From Clostridia bacterium (GTDB lineage Bacteria > Bacillota_A > Clostridia > Christensenellales > Aristaeellaceae): DNA of 10,000 nucleotides. A model generated the notes under the pieces. That model was not told the origin of the DNA, ran no database searches, and saw only the letters and a program-made list of their open reading frames with translations. Positions 4,882 to 10,000 of this stretch are shown one piece after another. How positions within the stretch are numbered: position 1 is the first letter of the stretch; each line of letters starts with the position of its first letter. Position numbers and translations under genes: made by a program. The stretch is taken from assembly GCA_017430945.1 (NCBI GenBank), contig JAFRMB010000132.1, positions 1-10,000 of the forward strand, given 5' to 3'.

Positions 4882-6152
4882 TGAAGATCGAAGACGCACT
4901 CAAATACATCCACAGCGTCAGTTGGCGGGGCACCATCCCGGGACTGGAGCGTGAGCTCGAACTCCTGCACCGCCTCGGAGACCCCCAAAGGGATCTGAAA
5001 TACATCCACGTGGCAGGAACGAACGGCAAAGGGTCCACCGCATCGATGCTTGCCAGCATCCTGCGTGCCGCAGGTTACCGCACAGGTCTGTACACCTCTC
5101 CCTACATCGTCCGCTTCAATGAACGCATCCAGGTTGACGGCGAGCAGATCTCCGACGAAGCGATCTGCTCCCTGACTGAAACCATCATGCCCCACGCGGA
5201 GGCCATGTCCGAACATCCGTCGGAATTTGAGATCGTCACCGCCATGGGTTTTGAATACTTCAGGCTGATGCGATGTGACATCGTGGTGCTCGAGGTCGGC
5301 ATGGGCGGTGAATGGGACGCCACGAACGTGATCGATGACAACGAGGCGGCCGTGATCGTCAACATCGGTCTTGACCATACCGAGATTCTGGGCGACACCG
5401 TCGAAAAGATCGCCCGCACCAAGTCAGGCGTCGTCAAGCGCGGCTGCCCCTGTGTGATCTACAGGCAGGACAGGATCGTGGAGGACGTGTTCGAAGAGGT
5501 GTGTCGCGACATGGGCGCCCCCTTCATCCCCGCCGACTTTGGGAGCCTGAGACCGCTCTATGCCGGGCTCGACGGCCAGCGCTTCGATTGGGGCGATCTC
5601 AAAGACATCCATCTGCCCCTGCTTGGCGAACACCAGCTGAAGAACGCCTGTAACGTGCTGAGCACTGTTCGGGTGCTGCGGCAGCGCGGCTGGCAGATCA
5701 GCGATGCCGCTATCCGCAGCGGGCTTGCAGGTGTCGATTGGCCCGGGCGCTTCCAGCTGCTGTCGCGGGATCCGCTGTTCATCATCGACGGCGGCCACAA
5801 CCCGCAGTGCCTGGACGCGCTTGAAAAAACGCTCCGGACCTACCTGCCGGATCGGAGATTCGTGTTCCTGAACGGCGTAATGGCCGACAAGGATTTCGAC
5901 GAAATGTTTAGAAGGCTCGTGCCCATCGCGCTGGATTTCGTGACTGTTCGGCCCGACAACCCCCGCGCGCTGTCCGCATATGCGCTTGCGGAACACATTC
6001 ACAGCCATTACGGCATGCCCGCCACGCCCTGCGAGAGCGTCGCCGAAGGCGTGCGCACGGCCATAAAAAAGGCAGGCCCGGACGGTGCGGTCTGTGCCTG
6101 CGGTTCTCTGTATATGCTGGGAGATGTCATGGCTGCGTTCAGCAGGCGCTGA
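4881..6152 (+). CDS. folC: Folylpolyglutamate synthase / dihydrofolate synthase FolC
   Basis: A cytoplasmic ATP-dependent Mur-ligase-family enzyme that adds glutamate to dihydropteroate and/or to folates, trapping them in the cell as polyglutamates. Of 423 residues, visible motifs are the P-loop G-T-N-G-K-G-S (46-52), T-S-P-Y (72-75), E-V-G-M-G-G-E-W-D-A-T-N-V (138-150; usually G-G-R-L-D), L-D-H-T (164-167), T-K-S-G with K181 where the carbamylated Lys lies, G-E-H-Q-x-x-N, and D-G-G-H-N-P in the glutamate-ligase domain. The start is ATG 4881, giving a TGATG overlap with the folT stop; a GTG just before it at 4878 is also possible. The ribosome site is weak (GGAAGG is rather far away), consistent with translational coupling to folT. 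It follows an importer rather than folP/folK/folE, so polyglutamylation of imported folate is the likely main role. Confidence 0.95.
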   Translation: MKIEDALKYIHSVSWRGTIPGLERELELLHRLGDPQRDLKYIHVAGTNGKGSTASMLASILRAAGYRTGLYTSPYIVRFNERIQVDGEQISDEAICSLTETIMPHAEAMSEHPSEFEIVTAMGFEYFRLMRCDIVVLEVGMGGEWDATNVIDDNEAAVIVNIGLDHTEILGDTVEKIARTKSGVVKRGCPCVIYRQDRIVEDVFEEVCRDMGAPFIPADFGSLRPLYAGLDGQRFDWGDLKDIHLPLLGEHQLKNACNVLSTVRVLRQRGWQISDAAIRSGLAGVDWPGRFQLLSRDPLFIIDGGHNPQCLDALEKTLRTYLPDRRFVFLNGVMADKDFDEMFRRLVPIALDFVTVRPDNPRALSAYALAEHIHSHYGMPATPCESVAEGVRTAIKKAGPDGAVCACGSLYMLGDVMAAFSRR

Positions 6153-6162
6153 AGCATGTCTG

Positions 6163-6585
6163 TCATCCCTTTTGCTTGTCTTTCCTGGCGGATACTGCGG
6201 TATCAACGGACTTTCCGAACACGAAAAAACGCTGATAGAGGAATTCGGTAGAAAAGTTCAGCAGCATGTTGATGCCTGTCACAAGGTACTCGTTCCAGCC
6301 TGCGGTGGTCACGAGGTAGTCGCCCAGCATCGTGGACAGCGGCGTGAACACGGCATAGTAGGCTGCCACCTTGAGCATCGCTATCGGCACGTTCGCCGCA
6401 GATTTGAACGTATACTTCCGGTTCAGCGTGAAATTCCACAGGACCGACAGCACGAGCGACGTCAGGTAGCAAACGCGGTACGGCAGATCGAACGCTTCGT
6501 TCATCAGCGTAAAGCTGCCGATCTGTATGATGCCTGCGCTGACCGAGAACAGCGCGAATTTTACCGCGCGCCAGAACTCTTTCAT
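6163..6585 (-). CDS. GtrA-family membrane protein
   Basis: A 140-residue protein of the GtrA/DPMS family (PF04138), with four membrane segments that alternate with short loops. Family members are thought to help flip or hold undecaprenyl- or polyprenyl-phosphate-linked sugars for glycosylation of the cell surface. Typical marks are F-x-x-V-x-x-x-x-x-x-x-Q at the first segment, W-N-F-x-x-N-R-x-Y-T-F near residues 50-60, and N-x-L-x-N-F-x-x-x-F-x-x-x-R-F-x-V-F at the last segment. Start is the ATG at 6585 with GAGGAG 7-8 nt upstream. It lies 58 bp downstream of rlmH on the same strand and may be the last gene of that transcript. No glycosyltransferase partner is next to it. The end lies 10 bp from the convergent folC stop, with no terminator between them. 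Confidence 0.92.
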   Translation of the reverse strand: MKEFWRAVKFALFSVSAGIIQIGSFTLMNEAFDLPYRVCYLTSLVLSVLWNFTLNRKYTFKSAANVPIAMLKVAAYYAVFTPLSTMLGDYLVTTAGWNEYLVTGINMLLNFSTEFLYQRFFVFGKSVDTAVSARKDKQKG

Positions 6586-6643
6586 TTATTATCTCCTCAT
6601 TTCTGCGGATCGCAATTTGTCACCGCTGTCTCATGGACCATAG

Positions 6644-7120
6644 TTACTTGTGGTATGGCTCGCCCGTGCGGATGCGCTCGGCCCGATAGAGCTGTTCCAG
6701 CAGTATGACGCGCATGAGCCCGTGCGGAAAAGTCAGATTGGAGAAGGACAGCCTGGCATTAGCCCGGGACAGGACGGCCTCGGACAAGCCGTTGGAGCCG
6801 CCGATCACGAATACATTGCGCCTGCCGTCGCCCGACCAGCCCTCCAGGATCCGCGAGAGCTTCACGGAGTCAGGCGCATCCGCGCGTATACACAAAGCGA
6901 TCACGCGGTCTGCAGGTTTGATCTGCCGAAGGAGCGCCTGCCCTTCCCTGTCCACCACCTGCTTGAGCTGCGCTGCGCTGGCGCGCTCCGGCGCGGGCAG
7001 ATCCTCCACTTCGACGATCTCATATCGGCCGTATCTTGACAGGCGTTTCAGGTATTCCGCACAGCCCTGCTGCTGCCACTTCTCTCTGAGCCTGCCCACG
7101 CAGAGTATCACACCATTCAC
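6644..7120 (-). CDS. rlmH: 23S rRNA (pseudouridine1915-N3) methyltransferase RlmH
   Basis: A small SPOUT methyltransferase that uses S-adenosylmethionine to methylate pseudouridine 1915 in helix 69 of 23S rRNA on assembled 70S ribosomes. The product of 158 residues has the expected family length. The C-terminal trefoil-knot motifs are clear: F-V-I-G-G-S-N-G-L, then L-S-F-S-N-L-T-F-P-H-G-L-M-R-V-I-L-x-E-Q-L-Y-R-A, and the ending Y-H-K. Start set at GTG 7120, which overlaps the protease stop as GTGA and gives the usual short N-terminus (I-L-C-V-G-R-L-R-E-K). The same frame stays open upstream to 7324, but that part overlaps the protease gene and has no family similarity. Translation is probably coupled to the upstream gene. 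Confidence 0.95.
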   Translation of the reverse strand: MNGVILCVGRLREKWQQQGCAEYLKRLSRYGRYEIVEVEDLPAPERASAAQLKQVVDREGQALLRQIKPADRVIALCIRADAPDSVKLSRILEGWSGDGRRNVFVIGGSNGLSEAVLSRANARLSFSNLTFPHGLMRVILLEQLYRAERIRTGEPYHK

Positions 7121-8061
7121 GACGCAGCCCCCATGATCAGTGTCGCCAGCATGGACAAAGCCATCAATACGAGCATTCCCAGAAGCGTCCATTTTTCTGC
7201 GCGCCTGAGCGGTGCGTGCACACGCGCCATCGGTTCGATGCCTCTGGCGCGCCTGCGAAAGTCGATGCTCTTCAGTGAGATCGCCATGACCGCCAGCAGG
7301 ATCATGATCTCTGTAACCAGCCACAGCGTTCCGGTCTGCGCTTCCGGAGGCGTCGCAGACGCCTCAGCCCTTGACGCGATGAACACGATGACCAGTATCG
7401 ACGTGTTGTATACCGTATGGAACAGCATGCCGGCATACAGGCTGTCGAGCGCGTACACCAGAAAGCCCGATACCAGACCTACCAGAAGATAAGCCGGCAG
7501 TCCGAACAGGTTGCTGTGCAGAAGCGCGAACAGCACACTTGATGCAAATATCGCAAATGCCGTGCCCCTTCTCTCCCACGCAGCGAGGACGCAGCCTCTG
7601 AACAGCAGTTCCTCACAGATGGCGGGCACAGCCGCGCTGTTGACCACGGTCAGCATCAGGTCGCGGGAAGATGCGACCTCGATCGAAGCATCCGGTCCAC
7701 TCAAGCCGACGGCCTTGAGCAGGTCGATCCAGACGATGTCCAGCTCTGTTGCGAGGAACACGCAGAGCACGCCCAGGAACATCACGGATATCGATGGTAT
7801 GACCTGCATGGGATTCAGTCGGAGCGCCTCGCCGACCTCACCGCTTCGCCGCATGCTCAGCACGATCGGCAGCACCATGAAGGGCAAATAGTAGAACACA
7901 TTGACCGCCAAGTCCTGGCGAATGCCCGTGTCAGGCGCGATGCGGCCCGCGATCAAGCCGGCGATCCAAAGCCCTGCCAGCGCGATCATGCACAGCACAT
8001 TAGCCGTCAGCACCGTCGGCCTCTGCCGTTCGGCCAACGCGGTAAAATCCCTTTCCTGCAT
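7117..8061 (-). CDS. CPBP-family (CAAX/Abi) intramembrane glutamic metalloprotease
   Basis: A 314-residue polytopic membrane protein. The family motifs are complete: E-E-L-L-F-R (150-155), F-A-L-L-H (178-182) and H-T-V-Y-N (215-219), which hold the catalytic Glu pair and His residues in Rce1-like proteases. About eight hydrophobic segments can be seen, with an N-terminal part (about 20-110) outside the CPBP domain. Bacterial members include bacteriocin self-immunity proteins and proteins of unknown substrate; no bacteriocin or lantibiotic gene is next to this one. Start is ATG 8061 with GGAGAG upstream. It sits 71 bp downstream of ychF and overlaps rlmH by four bases, so it is likely part of one housekeeping transcript. 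The substrate cannot be told from the sequence. Confidence 0.92.
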   Translation of the reverse strand: MQERDFTALAERQRPTVLTANVLCMIALAGLWIAGLIAGRIAPDTGIRQDLAVNVFYYLPFMVLPIVLSMRRSGEVGEALRLNPMQVIPSISVMFLGVLCVFLATELDIVWIDLLKAVGLSGPDASIEVASSRDLMLTVVNSAAVPAICEELLFRGCVLAAWERRGTAFAIFASSVLFALLHSNLFGLPAYLLVGLVSGFLVYALDSLYAGMLFHTVYNTSILVIVFIASRAEASATPPEAQTGTLWLVTEIMILLAVMAISLKSIDFRRRARGIEPMARVHAPLRRAEKWTLLGMLVLMALSMLATLIMGAAS

Positions 8062-8132
8062 AGCTCTCCATCTGATCCGTCGATCCCTGCGCGAGATGGA
8101 TCCGTCTCCCGGGATCTTCGATCTTCCCTGTA

Positions 8133-9236
8133 TCAGACGTTGAAGCGGAACAGCGTCACGTCGCCGTCCTTCATCACATAGTCCTTGCCTTCGCTGCGGA
8201 CCAATCCCTTTTCCTTGCAGGCATTCATGCTGCCCTCGCGGACGAGGTCGTCGTACGGCACGATCTCGGCGCGTATGAAGCCCCTCTCAAAATCGGAGTG
8301 GATCTTGCCGGCTGCCTGAGGTGCCTTGGTGCCCTGTTCGATGGTCCAGGCGCGCACCTCCTTGGGGCCTGCCGTCAGATAGCTGATGAGCCCGAGCAGC
8401 CTGTATCCCAGCACCACCAGCCTGTCGAGGCCAGACACCCCGATGCCGAGATCGTCCAGGAACATCTGTTTCTCTTCGGGCTCCATCTGGGAGATATCCT
8501 CTTCGGCCTGTGCGCAGATGACGAGCACCTCGGCGCCTTCCGCCGCCGCGATGTCCTTCACCGGCTTGACCAGCGGCAGGCTGTCCTCGTCCTTGCCGAG
8601 GTCTTCCTCGCCGATATTCGCTGCGTAAATGACTTTTTTCATGGTCAGCAGGAACCAGTCCCTGACCGCTGCCAGCTGTTCCTCGTCCAGTTTGGCCGTT
8701 CGCGCCGGCTTTCCCTCGTTCAAATGCTCCAGCAGGAGCTTGCCCGCTTCGGCCTCGATGGCGAACTTCTTTTCGCCCTTCTTCAGCATCGCCGCAGCTT
8801 TTTCAGAGCGCTTGGTGACCGTCTCGATATCCGCCAGTACGAGCTCCGTATTGATGACGTCGATATCGCGCGCAGGATCGACACTGCCGTCCACGTGGAT
8901 GACATTGGCGTCCTCGAAGCAACGCACGACATGCACGATGGCATCCACCTCGCGAATGTGTGAAAGGAACTTATTGCCCAATCCCTCGCCCCTGCTGGCT
9001 CCTTTGACGAGTCCGGCTATGTCGACGAACTCAAGCGTCGCGGGCGTGTATTTCTCCGGATGATACATCTCTGCCAGCACATCCAGCCGCTTGTCCGGCA
9101 CAGCTACGATGCCGGTGTTCGGCTCTATCGTGCAAAACGGATAGTTTGCCGCCTGTGCGCCCGCACAGGTGATCGCATTGAACAGCGTGCTCTTGCCGAC
9201 GTTCGGAAGGCCAACCACGCCAAGCTTCATATCCAT
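8133..9236 (-). CDS. ychF: Redox-regulated ATPase YchF (Obg/OLA1 family)
   Basis: A conserved P-loop ATPase that binds ribosomes and is linked to translation and oxidative-stress control. The 367-residue product has G1 at 9-17 (G-L-P-N-V-G-K-S-T), G3 D-I-A-G-L (72-76) followed by [12 protein letters not shown], and N-I-G-E at the G4 position. The last lacks the N-K-x-D of GTPases, as expected for ATP-preferring YchF. A coiled-coil-like Lys/Glu-rich insert lies near 140-180, and the C-terminus is a TGS domain ([12 protein letters not shown] to R-F-N-V). Start chosen at ATG 9236, about 5 nt after AAGGAG; GTG 9239 and ATG 9230 are alternatives, the last giving the usual M-K-L-G start. It has its own promoter. 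Confidence 0.97.
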   Translation of the reverse strand: MDMKLGVVGLPNVGKSTLFNAITCAGAQAANYPFCTIEPNTGIVAVPDKRLDVLAEMYHPEKYTPATLEFVDIAGLVKGASRGEGLGNKFLSHIREVDAIVHVVRCFEDANVIHVDGSVDPARDIDVINTELVLADIETVTKRSEKAAAMLKKGEKKFAIEAEAGKLLLEHLNEGKPARTAKLDEEQLAAVRDWFLLTMKKVIYAANIGEEDLGKDEDSLPLVKPVKDIAAAEGAEVLVICAQAEEDISQMEPEEKQMFLDDLGIGVSGLDRLVVLGYRLLGLISYLTAGPKEVRAWTIEQGTKAPQAAGKIHSDFERGFIRAEIVPYDDLVREGSMNACKEKGLVRSEGKDYVMKDGDVTLFRFNV

Positions 9237-9286
9237 CACAGCTCCTTTGTCTGATATCGTTCCACATGCGCCGAGGCGCCTTTCCC

Positions 9287-9315
9287 ATTATAGCAGATTG
9301 ATGCCTATTTCACAA
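9287..9315 (-). promoter_or_regulatory. Sigma-A promoter for ychF
   Basis: On the minus strand TTGTGA (9315-9310), a 17-bp spacer and a perfect TATAAT (9292-9287). The -35 box lies just before, and the spacer covers, the last codon and stop of the upstream Cys-rich gene. The start would be near 9280, leaving a leader of about 45 nt. It probably drives ychF, the protease, rlmH and perhaps gtrA. Confidence 0.82.
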
Positions 9316-9622
9316 TACCATCGGTCAAAATCGGCGTGCTCTCCGCTTGTGCATCCACCGTCCTGACCAGCGCCGCGATCTCATCGTATCTTGACAGGAT
9401 GCGCGCATAGTTCTCCGGGATATGCGGGATCGAACAGCGGCTGCAATCCTTGAGGCCCTTGGCGTTGTATCTGAAGTCTCCGCCACATCGCCTGCCAAGC
9501 GCATAGAGCGGGCAGTAACAGAACAGGCAGTTGAACCGTTCCGGATCGACCGCATCGTGGCACGGAAAGAACTCGCACGCCCGATTCTGAAAGAACGCGC
9601 AGCGCTTTTCGGTCTTCGTCAT
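9305..9622 (-). CDS. Cysteine-rich small protein (PF04071-like)
   Basis: A 105-residue protein rich in Cys in its first two thirds. It shows C-x(n)-C-E-F-F-P-C-H, then F-N-C-L-F-C-Y-C-P-L-Y, then C-G-G-D-F, then K-D-C-S-R-C-S-I-P-H. This pattern fits the cysteine-rich small domain family (PF04071), thought to bind metal. Some members are fused to or lie near cobalamin-salvage proteins, but no such gene is seen here. The last 35 residues lack Cys. Start is ATG 9622 with GGGAGG 7-8 nt upstream. A TTGACA-like -35 at 9723-9718 has no good -10, so the promoter is unclear. The stop TAG (9307-9305) overlaps the ychF promoter. The family call is fairly firm; the role is unknown. Confidence 0.85.
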   Translation of the reverse strand: MTKTEKRCAFFQNRACEFFPCHDAVDPERFNCLFCYCPLYALGRRCGGDFRYNAKGLKDCSRCSIPHIPENYARILSRYDEIAALVRTVDAQAESTPILTDGIVK

Positions 9623-9727
9623 GATCTTGCCTCCCTATGAAGAAACAGGCGCCTTTCCTGCACGCGCCGCTGTATGCCGGTTTTTGCCCGGCGATGCATC
9701 GATCCCCGCCTGGCGGCTGTCAAATCA

Positions 9728-9761
9728 CAGAAACCCGCCACTTCTCTACGGAAATGACGGG
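9728..9761 (-). terminator. Terminator after tRNA-Lys
   Basis: On the minus strand CCCGTCATTTC (9761-9751), a 6-nt loop, then GAAGTGGCGGG (9744-9734), followed by TTTCTG. The 11-bp stem has two G-U pairs. It starts 5 nt after the tRNA 3' end and would end the tRNA transcript. Confidence 0.75.
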
Positions 9762-9766
9762 CTTCA

Positions 9767-9842
9767 TGGTACACCTTCAGGGGCTCGAACCCTGGACACC
9801 CTGATTAAGAGTCAGGTGCTCTACCAACTGAGCTAAAGGTGC
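9767..9842 (-). tRNA. tRNA-Lys(CTT)
   Basis: A complete 76-nt tRNA with encoded CCA (9769-9767). The acceptor stem GCACCTT pairs with AAGGTGT (one G-U). The D arm is GCTC/GAGC, the anticodon stem is CCTGA/TCAGG with loop CTCTTAA (anticodon CTT, reading AAG), and the T loop is TTCGAGC. All key conserved bases are present. It lies three bases after the tRNA-Gly 3' end, so the two were probably co-transcribed. Confidence 0.96.
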
Positions 9843-10000
9843 ATATGGAGCGGTAGACGAGACTCGGACTCGCGACCTCCACCTTGGCAAGGTGGCGCTC
9901 TACCAACTGAGCGTCCCGCTCATAGTCCATGATTTTGCGCACCAGATGCGTGCGGTAACGCACGCCGTTGTTCGCGATCGTCGAGGCATAGGTCGCCAGC
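9805..10000 (-). pseudogene. Class B penicillin-binding protein fragment, truncated inside tRNA genes
   Basis: A minus-strand frame enters at the right edge and reads L-A-T-Y-A-S-T-I-A-N-N-G-V-R-Y, then H-L-V-R-K-I-M-D-Y. This is the block late in the transpeptidase domain of PBP2/MrdA-like class B penicillin-binding proteins, which cross-link peptidoglycan. Normally well over 50 more residues follow. Here the frame runs into tRNA-Gly from about 9912 onward, its last 35 or so codons being tRNA sequence in both genes, and stops at TAA 9807-9805 inside tRNA-Lys. The catalytic Ser and K-T-G would lie off the window. So the 3' end is lost, either by real recombination or by a faulty sequence join. 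The class B PBP identity rests on about 30 residues. Confidence 0.7.
9846..9921 (-). tRNA. tRNA-Gly(GCC)-like, 5' acceptor strand replaced: broken or chimeric
   Basis: The 3' three quarters are a good tRNA-Gly: D arm GCTC/GAGC with loop AGTTGGTA (from 9912), anticodon stem CCACC/GGTGG with loop TTGCCAA (anticodon GCC), T stem GCGAG/CTCGT, discriminator T and encoded CCA (9848-9846). The 3' acceptor strand CTACCGC needs a 5' partner GCGGTAG followed by T-A, but the bases before the D arm read GAGCGGGAC. No alignment gives a sound acceptor stem together with bases 8 and 9. The T loop is TCCGAGT, so the near-universal T55 is a C. The upstream bases instead continue a PBP reading frame. As written it is unlikely to be a working tRNA. 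Confidence 0.7.

Noticed and set aside
6644..7324. Longer rlmH frame starting upstream at 7324
   Set aside because: The extra 68 codons overlap the protease gene in another frame and would exceed the family length; the GTG at 7120 gives the normal N-terminus.
9676..9723. Hairpins (GCCGG/CCGGC and CCGCC/GGCGG) and a TTGACA-like box before the Cys-rich gene
   Set aside because: Short stems, and no -10 box lies at 16-18 bp from the TTGACA, so neither a terminator nor a promoter can be supported.
1..10000. CRISPR array, insertion sequence ends or phage genes
   Set aside because: The only short tandem repeats are coding (1-144 and 1271-1855); no spacer pattern, transposase with inverted ends or phage structural gene was seen.

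Overview
The window looks like a chromosomal piece of a GC-rich, Gram-positive Clostridia-type bacterium, possibly an uncultured gut or rumen lineage. The evidence is strong AGGAGG-type ribosome sites, consensus sigma-A promoters, an ECF-type folate importer under a THF riboswitch, and a secreted protein with H-x-Y-G-x-W / C-x-x-C repeats and peptidoglycan-binding modules of the kind common in Firmicutes. The lineage is inferred from gene style; no rRNA is present to fix it.

Left part (1-2807). Two divergent genes share an intergenic region with a good promoter on each strand. To the left is a gene open at the window edge: zinc ribbon, then an L7/L12-C-terminal-like domain, then a Pro/Ala/Gln/Arg octapeptide repeat tract encoded by a 24-bp tandem repeat. 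To the right is a 594-residue exported protein: SH3-like domain, six 39-residue Cys repeats, two peptidoglycan-binding domains and a C-terminal beta-rich domain, followed by a perfect hairpin.

Middle (2808-4299). About 650 bp hold no intact gene, only what looks like a frameshifted relic of a zinc-finger protein. Then comes a single-gene unit for a CsoR-family metal-sensing repressor with a His-rich N-terminal tail, ended by a textbook terminator. After it a promoter, an extra 5' hairpin and a THF (tetrahydrofolate) riboswitch precede folT.

Folate operon (4300-6152). folT (folate-specific ECF S component) and folC (folylpolyglutamate/dihydrofolate synthase) overlap by one base. The riboswitch, importer and polyglutamylation enzyme together form a folate uptake-and-trapping unit. 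No folate biosynthesis genes are visible here.

Minus-strand block (6163-9622). In transcription order from the right: a small Cys-rich protein, ychF (with its own promoter), a CPBP/CAAX-type intramembrane protease, rlmH (overlapping the protease stop by GTGA) and a GtrA-family membrane protein, which ends 10 bp from the end of the convergent folC.

Right edge (9734-10000). A complete tRNA-Lys(CTT) with terminator is preceded by a tRNA-Gly(GCC) whose 5' acceptor half is missing. In its place, reading in frame from the edge, is the transpeptidase part of a class B penicillin-binding protein. The PBP frame runs through the tRNA-Gly and stops inside tRNA-Lys. This is either a real recombination breakpoint or an assembly chimera and is the oddest feature in the window. 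The most informative regulatory system is the THF riboswitch with its apparent Shine-Dalgarno-sequestering platform.
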